DNA from: Fen-1258 sp964441505
GTDB lineage: Bacteria > Bacteroidota > Ignavibacteria > Ignavibacteriales > Melioribacteraceae
Length of the DNA stretch: 64,000 nt
Assembly (NCBI GenBank): GCA_964441505.1
Contig: CAYTUV010000018.1
Coordinates: 7,576-71,575, forward strand
Direction: 5' to 3'
Shown piece after piece: positions 36,057 through 45,175 of this stretch (its first letter is position 1; the number at the start of each line of letters is the position of its first letter). The notes beneath the pieces were generated by a model. That model had not been told where the DNA came from. It ran no database searches and saw only the letters and a program-made list of their open reading frames with translations. The position numbers were made by a program, and so were the translations under genes.

Positions 36057-36431
36057 TTATACTCCGAATGATTCGCCGCAGCCGCAGGTCTTGGTTGCAT
36101 TTGGATTGCTAAAGACAAATCCTTTGCCGTTTAGTCCGTCGCTAAAATCGAGAATTGTACCGGAAAGGTAAAACAAACTTTTACCGTCAACGAATAGTCT
36201 GATGCCGTCTTTTTCAATAACTGTATCGCCATCTTTAGTTTCGCCGTCAAACCCTATTTGGTAGGTCATACCGGAACAGCCGCCGCCCTTAACACCAATG
36301 CGCAGAGCATGTTCTTCCGGAACATTGTTCTCTTTTTTAATACGTTTTACTTGCTTGATTGCTTTTTCAGTAATGTCTATTTCGCTTTTATCTTCTGTAA
36401 ATGTTGGCTGAAGATTTTCCTGTAGACTCAT
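36057..36431 (-). CDS. Iron-sulfur cluster assembly accessory protein (IscA/ErpA family)
   Basis: An A-type Fe-S carrier of 124 residues, with the three conserved cysteines: Cys52 in KGGGCSGM and Cys116/Cys118 in TKTCGCGESF. The N-terminal 18 residues are an extension before the usual start (ITEKAIKQVKRI). It delivers clusters to apo-proteins. The gene ends one base before the longer start of the superoxide dismutase gene, so the two are co-translated, an oxidative-stress pairing. Confidence 0.9.
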   Translation of the reverse strand: MSLQENLQPTFTEDKSEIDITEKAIKQVKRIKKENNVPEEHALRIGVKGGGCSGMTYQIGFDGETKDGDTVIEKDGIRLFVDGKSLFYLSGTILDFSDGLNGKGFVFSNPNATKTCGCGESFGV

Positions 36432-36476
36432 TGTGAATCCTTTCTTTCATTAATTCTGTGTTACAACCTCATCTGA

Positions 36477-36752
36477 TTATATAACACTCTTCTCGAAAGA
36501 AAAATTCACTTTCCAGGCATTATTAGACATTTTTTTTAATTGACCATCGTTTTCCATCTGCTTTATAAATTCTTGAGCAATTTTCTCAGCTTCTGAATAT
36601 TTGATTTTCTTATTCTTCTTCTCTAAAAAGCTCTTAACTGCATACTGAATATCTCTGAAGAAAATATTTGAATTATGATAGACATTATACTTTTCCTTCA
36701 TAAAGTTGAAAAATATTGTCTTGTTCAAAGAAAGTTCATTGAGATAATCCAT
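36477..36752 (-). CDS. Small hypothetical protein
   Basis: A 91-residue soluble protein, rich in Lys, Asn and Phe. I recognise no family. Predicted helices (about 26-46 and 53-71) are followed by a basic, possibly winged-helix-like tail (QLKKMSNNAWKVNF). It lies 45 bases upstream of the iscA-like gene on the same strand, so it may be part of that operon. Its reading frame is intact, but coding status is supported only by the open frame and an ATG start. Confidence 0.5.
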   Translation of the reverse strand: MDYLNELSLNKTIFFNFMKEKYNVYHNSNIFFRDIQYAVKSFLEKKNKKIKYSEAEKIAQEFIKQMENDGQLKKMSNNAWKVNFSFEKSVI

Positions 36753-37042
36753 GGTATCATCCGCCTTTTTTGATTAAAGAATTGTTTTTCACTGTTGAGT
36801 AGGGCATGAGCTGTAATTAATTGTATTTCAAAGTTGCCCACAGAAAGATACGAAACCAGCGGTTTATATGGGTTAAGCAAAGTGCAGATTCTCAACTTGC
36901 ATTTAAAATTAGTGGGTGTTCCGAATTCAGACCTCTCACCCCCGTGCTACTGCTTCTCTGCAAAAGTTAATTCGCCAAAATGTATTTAATCAGTATATTA
37001 AGAAAGATATTTCTTTTCATTTATTATTCATTTGGATCGAAT

Positions 37043-37507
37043 ATGAAACCAACTAAATATTTTTTTGCTTTACTTCTAAGCGGAATCGCATTCATTTCCT
37101 GCTCCACTTCTAAGGAGTCGACCACTAATGAGATGAAGAAGGAACCGGAAATTTTAGTTTTTGATGAAGTGAAACAGCCGGACTCAGTGAAAGTTGAAAT
37201 TCCTAAACCGGCCGAAACGGAGCCAGCAGTTAAGCCTCCGGAAATGGTAAAAGAAACAATTAAACCTGTTACAAAGAAATTTATCCTTCAAGTTGGGGCA
37301 TTTACAACTCAGGAACGTGCACAGATATTTGTAAAAGAAAATCAGCCGAAGATTGCTTATTTGATGAGTATAACGTTGCGTGAATCCGATAAATATTACG
37401 TGGTACGACTTCAGCCCTTCGAGACGAGAGAGAATGCCGAGACGGTTAGAAATAGCATCTGGCAGATTCCTGCTTTCAAAGATGCATTTATAATTACACT
37501 TGAGTAG
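37043..37507 (+). CDS. SPOR-domain lipoprotein
   Basis: From the ATG at 37043 the protein has 154 residues: a signal with lipobox FISC (Cys20), a Pro/Glu/Lys-rich linker (about 35-80) and a C-terminal SPOR domain (about 83-154, KKFILQVGAFTTQERAQIFV, YYVVRLQPFETRENAE). SPOR domains bind denuded peptidoglycan strands at division sites. The 36980 start adds a non-lipoprotein extension and is less likely. It lies alone between the minus-strand operon and a palindromic repeat. Confidence 0.83.
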   Translation: MKPTKYFFALLLSGIAFISCSTSKESTTNEMKKEPEILVFDEVKQPDSVKVEIPKPAETEPAVKPPEMVKETIKPVTKKFILQVGAFTTQERAQIFVKENQPKIAYLMSITLRESDKYYVVRLQPFETRENAETVRNSIWQIPAFKDAFIITLE

Positions 37508-37573
37508 AAGATGAGTGCGGTAATTCAAAATATACTTCTAATCACCTTACGCACTTTTGTAATTTCTTAGTGT

Positions 37574-37629
37574 CTTCGAGACTTTGTGGCAACATTAATT
37601 GTCTAAAAAATAGCCACAACGGCACAAAG
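37574..37629. repeat. Palindromic intergenic repeat (CTTTGTGGC/GCCACAA class)
   Basis: Arms 37574-37590 (CTTCGAGACTTTGTGGC) and 37613-37629 (GCCACAACGGCACAAAG) are inverted copies that agree at 13 of 17 positions by hand count, with a 22-base spacer. It falls in the non-coding gap between the SPOR gene and ssb. The text resembles a widely dispersed CTTTGTGxCTTTGTGGC repeat class; function unknown. Confidence 0.5.
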
Positions 37630-37770
37630 TAATATTCAAGAAATGCTTTGGCTTGTATAACGTGTGTTTGTAACTTATCTGAAGAAGTTAATCTATTCGG
37701 TATTTGTAATTTCAATGAATAATGATAAATTTAGAGTGGAAAACATTTCTAACAAACAAAGGTGGTTAAC

Positions 37771-38205
37771 TTGGCATTTTCACTAAACAAAGTGATGCTG
37801 ATAGGTAATCTTGGAAATGATGCGGAAACACGCTTCACTACAAATAATTTGTCTGTCACATCTTTTTCTGTTGCTACATCAAACAGTTATAAAGGTAAAG
37901 ACGGCAATTGGGTGAACGAAACAACTTGGCACAACGTCGTTTCTTTTAACATTCCGGATTTTTACAAAGAATCTCTTAAAAAAGGTAAAAAGTTTTATGT
38001 AGAAGGACGTATTCAGAAGAGGGACTATACTGATAAAGAAGGTGTTAAAAGATATATAACCGAAATAGTTTCGGAGAAGCTTATTCCTCTGGAAGGTAGA
38101 GAAGGCGGCGGTGAAGGATATAGTAACAGCGAAAGATCAGGTAGTTTCTCCGCACCTGAACCGGATGTAGCTGCATCAGGACCAGATGATGATCTTCCGT
38201 TTTAA
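37771..38205 (+). CDS. ssb: Single-stranded DNA-binding protein
   Basis: It binds single-stranded DNA in replication and repair. An OB fold occupies about residues 1-105 (MAFSLNKVMLIGNLGNDAET, TTWHNVVSFN, KGKKFYVEGRIQKRDY), followed by a Gly/Ser-rich linker and the acidic tip DDDLPF that recruits partner proteins. The TTG at 37771 is chosen as start: AAAGGTGG at 37758-37765 is a good ribosome site, and MAFSLNKVML is the usual N terminus. A GTG at 37762 lies inside that site. Confidence 0.95.
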   Translation: MAFSLNKVMLIGNLGNDAETRFTTNNLSVTSFSVATSNSYKGKDGNWVNETTWHNVVSFNIPDFYKESLKKGKKFYVEGRIQKRDYTDKEGVKRYITEIVSEKLIPLEGREGGGEGYSNSERSGSFSAPEPDVAASGPDDDLPF

Positions 38206-38239
38206 TCTGATTGTTGAACAAGGTAGGATAAAAGATTAG

Positions 38240-39520
38240 TTGGACTATAGTCTGTATTCAAAATTATTGCTTTTGCTGATCTGTTTATTATTCTCTGCTT
38301 TTTTTTCGAGTTCTGAAGTTGCACTGTTTTCTTTTGATAAGAAGAAAATCCGGGAATTCAAAAAGAAACACCGGATAATAGGCGGGTATATTCAGCTCCT
38401 CCTGGAAAATCCTAAAAGACTGCTGGTGACAATACTTCTTGGTAATACTATTGTAAATGTTGCTGCATCGATTATATCTGTTTTGATTGCACTTCAGTTG
38501 GCTCTCGCATTTAAAGTATCTGAAGAACTAGCCCTGATAGTCCAAATTGCACTGGTGAGCACGCTGATTCTTCTTTTTGGAGAAACTACTCCTAAACTCT
38601 GGGCGCAAAAATATCCTACTCAAGTTGCCAGGTTGGCGGCCATACCTCTTTATTGGATCAGTATTTTACTTTACCCTGTTTCAAAAATATTGACGGATTT
38701 TTTAAAATTCCTTACCTCTAAAATTACATTTGACAAATCGAAATCAGTCCTTCAAGGTGTTGAAATAACAGATTTGGCAGATTTAAGCATAGAGCAAGGA
38801 ACTATAGAAGAAGGTGAACATGGACTTATTCATGGCATAGTTTCTTTTAAGACTGTAACTGCTCGTGAAATTATGACTCCTCGTGTTGATATCACTTCAG
38901 TTTCGGTGGAGGATAGTTTTGATGAGTTGATGAATATTATAAATGAGTCCGGACACAGCAGAATTCCTCTATATGAAAACAGTCTCGATAAAATTATTGG
39001 CATTATTTACGCTAAAGATCTTCTCCCGTTTCTTAAGAATCCCGAATCAAGAAAGACACTCTCAATAAGAAGTATTGTCAGAGAGGCTTTGTTCGTACCT
39101 GAAACAAAATTAATTAATGAACTCCTTCATGAATTTCAGGATAAAAACATGCATCTTGGAATTGTAGTTGATGAATATGGCGGTACTGCTGGACTAATAT
39201 CTCTAGAAGACATACTTGAGGAAATTGTTGGCGAAATTCGTGATGAATATGATAAGGAAGAGACCGAAATATTAAAGCTGAATGAATTCAGTTATCAAAT
39301 ACTCGGAAAGGTTTCAATCGATGAACTTAACGAACTTCTCGGCCAGGATTATTCTTCTGAGAATGATGATTATGATACTGTAGGCGGATTCATTTTTAAT
39401 CAGGCAGGTAGCATTCCTCAGCAAGGTTTTCATTTTATTCACAATAACTATAAATTTACTGTAAAAGAAGTCGTCAACAAACGCATTAATAAAGTGCTGG
39501 TAGAAAAAATTTCCGGTTAA
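38240..39520 (+). CDS. CNNM/CorC-HlyC family membrane protein with CBS domains (GldE-like)
   Basis: The protein has 426 residues. An N-terminal DUF21/CNNM transmembrane domain (four hydrophobic segments, about 5-150; SAFFSSSEVALFSFDKKK) precedes a CBS pair (about 200-320, TAREIMTPRVDITSV, HLGIVVDEYGGTAGLISLED) and a C-terminal CorC/HlyC domain (about 340-425, YDTVGGFIFNQ). Members are implicated in magnesium/cobalt efflux, and close relatives in Bacteroidetes are named GldE in gliding. TTG start; ssb ends 34 bases upstream. Confidence 0.86.
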   Translation: MDYSLYSKLLLLLICLLFSAFFSSSEVALFSFDKKKIREFKKKHRIIGGYIQLLLENPKRLLVTILLGNTIVNVAASIISVLIALQLALAFKVSEELALIVQIALVSTLILLFGETTPKLWAQKYPTQVARLAAIPLYWISILLYPVSKILTDFLKFLTSKITFDKSKSVLQGVEITDLADLSIEQGTIEEGEHGLIHGIVSFKTVTAREIMTPRVDITSVSVEDSFDELMNIINESGHSRIPLYENSLDKIIGIIYAKDLLPFLKNPESRKTLSIRSIVREALFVPETKLINELLHEFQDKNMHLGIVVDEYGGTAGLISLEDILEEIVGEIRDEYDKEETEILKLNEFSYQILGKVSIDELNELLGQDYSSENDDYDTVGGFIFNQAGSIPQQGFHFIHNNYKFTVKEVVNKRINKVLVEKISG

Positions 39521-39529
39521 GAGTTGCTG

Positions 39530-39901
39530 ATGAAAAAAGGTTGCTTCATAACTTCAGTAGTATTGTTCACTCTCGTAGTAGGGATTGTTGTCTATGTTGT
39601 TAAATACAAAAAAAATTTCTTTAAGGAATATTCAAAAAGTACAGTTCTGGATATGGCTGTTAACGAATTTGACAAGAATCTAACTAAAGTAAAAGCATCC
39701 CTATATAGGGATTCATTGCGATTTGAGATCCACAATTTCTTCAAACAGGCAGAAAATGTTTCTTTCGATTCAGCGATTAGCAGAATTGAAGACGTTATGA
39801 ATGAAGCAAAGCATATTTCTCGTGACAGGAGGATAGACTCCCTCGATTTTAATAATTTTAAAAAATATTTAGCACGCTATGAAAGATCAAAGAAAAACTG
39901 A
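39530..39901 (+). CDS. Small single-pass membrane protein
   Basis: About 123 residues. A hydrophobic segment (about 6-24, ITSVVLFTLVVGIVVYVV) leads into a helical, charged segment (about 40-120) likely to form a coiled coil or bundle. I recognise no family. It starts 9 bases after the CorC-like gene and overlaps the MlaD-like gene by 23 bases, so it is co-expressed with both. An upstream TTG at 39524 is an alternative start. Confidence 0.6.
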   Translation: MKKGCFITSVVLFTLVVGIVVYVVKYKKNFFKEYSKSTVLDMAVNEFDKNLTKVKASLYRDSLRFEIHNFFKQAENVSFDSAISRIEDVMNEAKHISRDRRIDSLDFNNFKKYLARYERSKKN

Positions 39902-40787
39902 AATTAGGGTTGGTGTAACTGTTTTCTTCGGGTTACTAATATTTCTCTGGGTATTGGGCTGGGCAAAAAACTGGACCATCAATGCTCAAAGAAAAGAAGT
40001 ACAAGTAGAATTCCCATCTGTTGCTGGACTTGAAGTTGGCGATCCGGTTACTATCAATGGTGTCCGTAAGGGTTACGTTGATGAAATTACGATCATCAGT
40101 AATAAAGTACATACATTATTGAATTTACCACTTGATGTGGTTCTCAAATCTGACGCTAAATTTTCAGTGATGATGTTAGATCTTATGGGTGGCAAAAAAG
40201 TTGAGATTAATCCGGGTACTTCTGCAACCGATCTGGATCTTGGCATTTTGCATCAAGGTGTATTTGATGGTGATATTGCATCCGCAATGGCGATGTTGGG
40301 TACGGTGCAGAATGATCTGGTAGAGGTAATTAAGGAAGTTAAATATTCACTTACTACACTGAATAAAACATTAGCAGATCCGGAATTTAGCACTGATCTG
40401 AAAACATCAGTTTCAAATCTTACAACACTTACAGAAAACCTTAATAAGTTAGTTCTAAATAACAAGGAAGAAATCAATCAGTTGCTGAAATCTGGAGTGG
40501 AACTCACGAAGAATGCAAACGATTTTTTAAAGTCCAATCGTGATTCAATCTCGTCAACTATTTCTTCAATGAATGATGTTCTTAAGGTCTCTAAAGATCT
40601 TTTGGTAAAGGTTAATAATTTTATGAATCAAACGGATAAAAGCCAGAATAATCTAGGCAAGTTTTTAAATGACCCGGATCTTATGAATGACCTTAAAGAA
40701 ACAATTCAACAAGCAAAAGATCTTACTAAAATTCTAGTTGAACAGTTGAAATCAAAGGGTGTGGAAGTAAATGCTCACATCTTCTAA
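39879..40787 (+). CDS. MlaD/MCE family lipid-transport protein
   Basis: The 302-residue protein has one N-terminal helix (about 11-28) and an MCE domain (about 40-120; VEFPSVAGLEVGDPVTINGVRKGYVDEI, AKFSVMMLDLMGGKKVEINPG), then a long helical region (about 130-295) that may form a tube or coiled coil. MCE proteins move phospholipids across the periplasm as the substrate-binding part of an ABC system. The ATPase and permease partners (MlaF/MlaE-like) are not in this window. It overlaps the gene on each side. Confidence 0.86.
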   Translation: MKDQRKTEIRVGVTVFFGLLIFLWVLGWAKNWTINAQRKEVQVEFPSVAGLEVGDPVTINGVRKGYVDEITIISNKVHTLLNLPLDVVLKSDAKFSVMMLDLMGGKKVEINPGTSATDLDLGILHQGVFDGDIASAMAMLGTVQNDLVEVIKEVKYSLTTLNKTLADPEFSTDLKTSVSNLTTLTENLNKLVLNNKEEINQLLKSGVELTKNANDFLKSNRDSISSTISSMNDVLKVSKDLLVKVNNFMNQTDKSQNNLGKFLNDPDLMNDLKETIQQAKDLTKILVEQLKSKGVEVNAHIF

Positions 40788-42468
40788 TTGTAAACTAACA
40801 CTTCTTCTTTTACTGATCCTTTCTCCAGCCGTTTTTACTGCTGAAAATAAACCTGAACAGTCCAAGCGTGGAATGGTCGTTTCGGCAAACGACCTTGCTA
40901 CTGATGTCGGCATTTCAATTCTGAGAAAAGGCGGCAATGCAGTTGATGCATCTGTCGCTGTGGGTTTTGCCCTTGCTGTCACATTTCCAAGCGCAGGAAA
41001 TATCGGCGGTGGAGGATTTATGGTTCTTCATCTGGCAAATGGTAAGAATACTACGATAGATTTCCGTGAAATTGCACCTAAGGCTGCTCACAAAAAAATG
41101 TACCTCGATAGTCTGGATAATTTCATTCCAGTTTTGAGTCAGACAGGATGGACTTCTGCTGGTGTTCCGGGTACTGTAGCAGGATTGATATATGTTCTTG
41201 AAAAATATGGGACAATGAAATTAGCTGACCTCATTCAACCTGCAATTGATCTTGCTGGAAATGGATTCGTCTTGAGTCGCAGAATGGCTGAATCGATAAA
41301 TTATTATCATGATGATTTTATGAAAATAGAATCATCCAGAAAGATACTTACTCATAATGGTGAAAAATTCTCTGAAGGTGATACTCTCATTCAAAGAGAT
41401 CTTGCAAATACTCTAGAACTCTTACGTGATAAGGGTCAGAAGGAATTTTATAGGGGTACCATAGCTGAAAAATTTGTTAAGGAATCAAAAAAACATGGCG
41501 GAGTATTCACTTTAACTGATTTTCAGGATTACAAAGTAATTGAACGCAATCCTGTAGAAGGAGTTTACCGCGGATATAAAATTGTATCTATGCCTCCTCC
41601 GTCCTCTGGTGGAATTTGTCTTATCGAAGCATTAAACGTCATGGAATATTATTCTTTCGGCAGAGAATCATTTAACAGTTCTGAATATATCCATACACTC
41701 GCAGAAGTAATGAAACATATTTACGCCGATCGAGCTGAGCATATTGGTGACCCTGCATTCCATGATGTACCGGTAGATTTACTTTTATCCAAACAGCATG
41801 CAGCAGAAATTAAAGATGAGATAAAGAGCCAAGCAACCCCTTCTGAAAATGTTAGTGCTGCTAAATTACCTCTTCATCGTGAGAAGGAAGAAACAACGCA
41901 TTATTCAATTACAGACGAACTGGGGAACGCGGTAAGTACAACATATACTCTGAATGATTCATACGGCAACAAAATAATTATTGACGGATTGGGATTTATA
42001 TTAAATGATGAAATGGATGATTTTAGTGCTAAACCTGGTGTACCCAATCAGTTTGGATTAGTTGGAAGTAAAGCAAACTCAATTCAACCCGGGAAGAGAA
42101 TGCTAAGCTCTATGACGCCGACGATTATATTGAAAGATGATAAGACATTTATGGTTATTGGATCCCCGGGTGGCGCAACGATTATCACATCAGTTTTACA
42201 GACAATATTAAATGTAATCGATTTCGGCATGAATATTTATGATGCAATTGATGTGCCGAAGATACATCATCAGTGGCTGCCAGATCAGATCGATTACGAA
42301 AGTCGAATCTTGACAGAGGAAGTAAAAAATAACCTTATTAACAGAGGCCATAAATTAAATGAAGTCAAATCATTAGGACGTCTGGAAGGAATAATATTCG
42401 ACTCAGATAATAAAGTATTTTATGGTGCAACCGATCCACGTGGATTCGGGAAAGCAGCGGGGTGGTAA
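40771..42468 (+). CDS. ggt: Gamma-glutamyltransferase
   Basis: An N-terminal nucleophile hydrolase that splits glutathione and transfers the gamma-glutamyl group in the periplasm. A signal peptide precedes residue 25 (VFTAEN). The self-cleavage site and nucleophile are at EETTHYSI (about Thr375), giving large and small subunits. Other motifs: GGNAVDASVAVGFALAV, NIGGGGFMVLH, SMPPPSSGG, and the SSMTPTI and GSPGGATI glycine loop. It is 565 residues and complete. It overlaps the MlaD-like gene by 17 bases, and acpS starts one base after its stop. Confidence 0.94.
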   Translation: MLTSSNCKLTLLLLLILSPAVFTAENKPEQSKRGMVVSANDLATDVGISILRKGGNAVDASVAVGFALAVTFPSAGNIGGGGFMVLHLANGKNTTIDFREIAPKAAHKKMYLDSLDNFIPVLSQTGWTSAGVPGTVAGLIYVLEKYGTMKLADLIQPAIDLAGNGFVLSRRMAESINYYHDDFMKIESSRKILTHNGEKFSEGDTLIQRDLANTLELLRDKGQKEFYRGTIAEKFVKESKKHGGVFTLTDFQDYKVIERNPVEGVYRGYKIVSMPPPSSGGICLIEALNVMEYYSFGRESFNSSEYIHTLAEVMKHIYADRAEHIGDPAFHDVPVDLLLSKQHAAEIKDEIKSQATPSENVSAAKLPLHREKEETTHYSITDELGNAVSTTYTLNDSYGNKIIIDGLGFILNDEMDDFSAKPGVPNQFGLVGSKANSIQPGKRMLSSMTPTIILKDDKTFMVIGSPGGATIITSVLQTILNVIDFGMNIYDAIDVPKIHHQWLPDQIDYESRILTEEVKNNLINRGHKLNEVKSLGRLEGIIFDSDNKVFYGATDPRGFGKAAGW

Positions 42469-42469
42469 G

Positions 42470-42859
42470 ATGGTTTTGGGAATAGGAATTGACATAATAG
42501 AAATAGACCGGATCAAAAAGAGTGTTGATGAATATGGTGATGCTTTCTTGAAGAAAATCTATACACAAACAGAAATTAAATATTCACTTTCCAGACCTAA
42601 TAAATATCAGCATCTTGCTGCAAGATTCGCGGCCAAAGAAGCTATATATAAAGCACTCTCGTCCGATACCGATAAAGCTTATAGCTGGCAAGATGTTGAG
42701 ATTTATAATGAAGTGAACGGCTTACCAAAAGTTAAATTTTATGGAGAGTTGAAAGATTATTTAAATGATGACAAGCAACTTAAAATCTCAATGAGCCATT
42801 CAGAGAACTACGTAACTTGTGTTGCTATCCTTTATGCAATACCAACTCCAAAAGACTGA
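42470..42859 (+). CDS. acpS: Holo-[acyl-carrier-protein] synthase
   Basis: It transfers the phosphopantetheine arm from CoA to acyl-carrier protein. The 130-residue length and motifs GIGIDIIEIDRIK (Asp metal ligand), FAAKEAIYKAL (Lys/Glu) and SMSHSENYVTCVAIL are standard. The ATG at 42470 is used because it starts right at the conserved GIGID strand; an ATG at 42422 would add 16 unlikely residues inside the ggt gene. The gap to ggt is one base. Confidence 0.92.
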   Translation: MVLGIGIDIIEIDRIKKSVDEYGDAFLKKIYTQTEIKYSLSRPNKYQHLAARFAAKEAIYKALSSDTDKAYSWQDVEIYNEVNGLPKVKFYGELKDYLNDDKQLKISMSHSENYVTCVAILYAIPTPKD

Positions 42860-43015
42860 GATGTGATTTGTTCTTTAGAGAAAAATCAGACACTGATTAT
42901 TTGCATTAATTCTGTTAGTGAATATTTCTTATATTCAAACTGTTCCTGAGAATTATTATAACAGAAAATCGACTAACTGGCCATTACAAGTAGGTCTGAT
43001 ATTATAAGAGTGAAC

Positions 43016-45175
43016 ATGAAATTTACCAAATACCTTTTGCTGGTAATGTGCTTTGTGTTCCCAATTTATCTTACGGCACAAACAATCTCTGGCAGATTAA
43101 TCAATCAGAAAGGAATTGGCTTACCTGGACTGGACTTAAAACTTTATATCTCGTCAAATATTTACCAGACTACTTCAATCACCGATGGCAGTTTTGTTTT
43201 TGATAACGTTACCAAAGTCAGAGGTGAAGAACTCCCGGCTGGATATTCGGTAACGAATAACTATCCTAATCCATTCAATCCAAGAACAAGAATAGGTTTT
43301 ACACTTCCAAACACAGGGAGTGTAAGTATTGTAGTATACAATCTGCTGGGACAAAAAGTTAGAGATGAAATCCATAAAATATTTTCTGCCGGCAGAAACA
43401 ATATTGATCTGGAATTCAATGGTCTTCCTAATGGATTATATATTGCCCGTATAACCCTTAATAATATATATGTAGTAACTAAGAAAATGATGCTGCTTTA
43501 TGGAAGCCAGCATCTTAATTTGTATCCGAGGTCATCGTTTACACAACTAAATAAATCCGAATCAGCATGGCAATCGGTTGCATACATAAAAATAGATAGT
43601 CTTGTTGTTTCCGGTCCCTCAATAAATAAAAAAGTCTTCGACAATCTGCCGATCATGCAAGGCGCTTCGATCAATCTCGGTAATCTTGAAATAAATGTAG
43701 GTATCACGTGTCAATCAACGGTTACTTATTTTGACAAGGTGTATAACGTTGTAAAAATAGGAGAACAATGCTGGTTAAAAGAAAACCTTGATGTTGGAAC
43801 AATGATACCGGGAAGCCAAACTCAGTCAAATAATGGAATTATCGAAAAATATTGCTTTAACAACAATGCGACCAGTTGCAACACTTACGGAGGATTATAT
43901 CAATGGAATGAAGCCATGCGATATGTTCCAACAGAGGGAAACAAGGGTATTTGTCCGCCTGATTATTATATACCCACTCAGGCTGATCTTATGAAATTAG
44001 AAGAAAGTGTTAAAAGTAACGGAAATGCTCTCAAAGCATTGAATCAAGGAATTGGTCAAGGATTCGGTACCAACACAAGCGGTTTTACCGCGCTTCTTGG
44101 AGGTCTATACTATGGTTTTAATAAAACATTCACTGGATTTGGAAGTTTCGCTTACTTTTGGAGTTCAACGGAATATTTCTCAACGTCAGCGTATTGTTTA
44201 AACCTGATTTACAGCGCAAGCTCAATCAACATATTTAATTATACAAAAGATTATGGTTTGAGCGTCAGGTGCGTCCAGAATGAAAATCAAATTCTGCCTC
44301 AAATTCCTATACTCATGTTGCCGTCAAATAATATGAATGGTGTTTCCACCTCTCCAACGTTATCCTGGAAAGAGAGTTTAAGGGCAGCGAGTTATGCAGT
44401 TCAAGTCTCATTAACAAGCGAATTCTCAAGTACTGTTGTAAGTCAAAGCGACATTTCAACTAATTATCTTAAAGTAACTGGATTATCATTAAATACAACT
44501 TATTATTGGCGCGTGAGAGCAACAAATAACAAAGGTACCTCTGCCTGGTCAGCTACATGGGCATTTACAACAATTGAAACGGCTACCGGTTCACCTTGCC
44601 CTGGATTACCATCAGTTATTTACGGTGGTAAAACGTACAAAACAGTTTTTATCGGCACCCAGTGCTGGTTGCAAGAAAATATTAATATTGGGACAAGAAT
44701 AGCGGCAAGTGCAGAACAAACTGATGATGGTGTTATTGAAAAGTATTGCTATAATAATGACGAGAATAATTGTAATGTGTATGGCGGACTATATCAATGG
44801 AGTGAAACAATGGCTTATAAGCTAACTCCGGGAGCCCAAGGCATCTGTCCGCAGGGCTGGCATATTCCGACCCTTGATGAGTTTAATGCATTAAAATCGT
44901 TTGTTAATTATGATGGCAATGTGTTGAAAGCTGTCGGCCAGGGATCAGGAGAGGGAAGCGGAAATAATCTGAGCGGTTTTTCTGCTCTTCTTTCTGGAAA
45001 TAGAAATTATGAAGGGGTGTTTAATAATTTGCTTATTGGTTCTTATATATGGAGTTCTACTGAAGGGAGCGCAACTGAGGCCGATGGATTTTCATTATAT
45101 GATACAAATAGCGATATCTATCTTTATTATAGCAGCAAAAAATATGGAGTTAGTGTTCGATGTTTAAAAAATTAG
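43016..45175 (+). CDS. Surface protein with internal PNPFNP sorting-like module, two FISUMP domains and an FN3 domain
   Basis: A signal peptide ends near residue 22 (YLTAQ). A short CarboxypepD_reg-like strand set follows (about 23-65). Then comes a PNPFNP...VYNLLGQKV segment (about 82-150) of the type IX secretion sorting kind, but near the N terminus instead of the C terminus. Two FISUMP domains follow (about 228-420 and 528-719), each with QCWLxEN, YGGLYQW and WSSTE, separated by an FN3 domain (about 435-520). ATG at 43016 is preferred over a GTG at 43010. Overlaps the next gene by 16 bases. Adhesion or surface display is inferred. Confidence 0.78.
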   Translation: MKFTKYLLLVMCFVFPIYLTAQTISGRLINQKGIGLPGLDLKLYISSNIYQTTSITDGSFVFDNVTKVRGEELPAGYSVTNNYPNPFNPRTRIGFTLPNTGSVSIVVYNLLGQKVRDEIHKIFSAGRNNIDLEFNGLPNGLYIARITLNNIYVVTKKMMLLYGSQHLNLYPRSSFTQLNKSESAWQSVAYIKIDSLVVSGPSINKKVFDNLPIMQGASINLGNLEINVGITCQSTVTYFDKVYNVVKIGEQCWLKENLDVGTMIPGSQTQSNNGIIEKYCFNNNATSCNTYGGLYQWNEAMRYVPTEGNKGICPPDYYIPTQADLMKLEESVKSNGNALKALNQGIGQGFGTNTSGFTALLGGLYYGFNKTFTGFGSFAYFWSSTEYFSTSAYCLNLIYSASSINIFNYTKDYGLSVRCVQNENQILPQIPILMLPSNNMNGVSTSPTLSWKESLRAASYAVQVSLTSEFSSTVVSQSDISTNYLKVTGLSLNTTYYWRVRATNNKGTSAWSATWAFTTIETATGSPCPGLPSVIYGGKTYKTVFIGTQCWLQENINIGTRIAASAEQTDDGVIEKYCYNNDENNCNVYGGLYQWSETMAYKLTPGAQGICPQGWHIPTLDEFNALKSFVNYDGNVLKAVGQGSGEGSGNNLSGFSALLSGNRNYEGVFNNLLIGSYIWSSTEGSATEADGFSLYDTNSDIYLYYSSKKYGVSVRCLKN

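Noticed and set aside
36753..37042. Longest spacer (290 bases), examined for tRNA, small RNA or gene remnants
   Set aside because: No cloverleaf, repeat or convincing frame was seen by eye; a covariance-model search would be decisive.
42884..42898. AATCAG/CTGATT hairpin after acpS
   Set aside because: Short stem and three-base loop without a proper T run; too weak for a terminator call.
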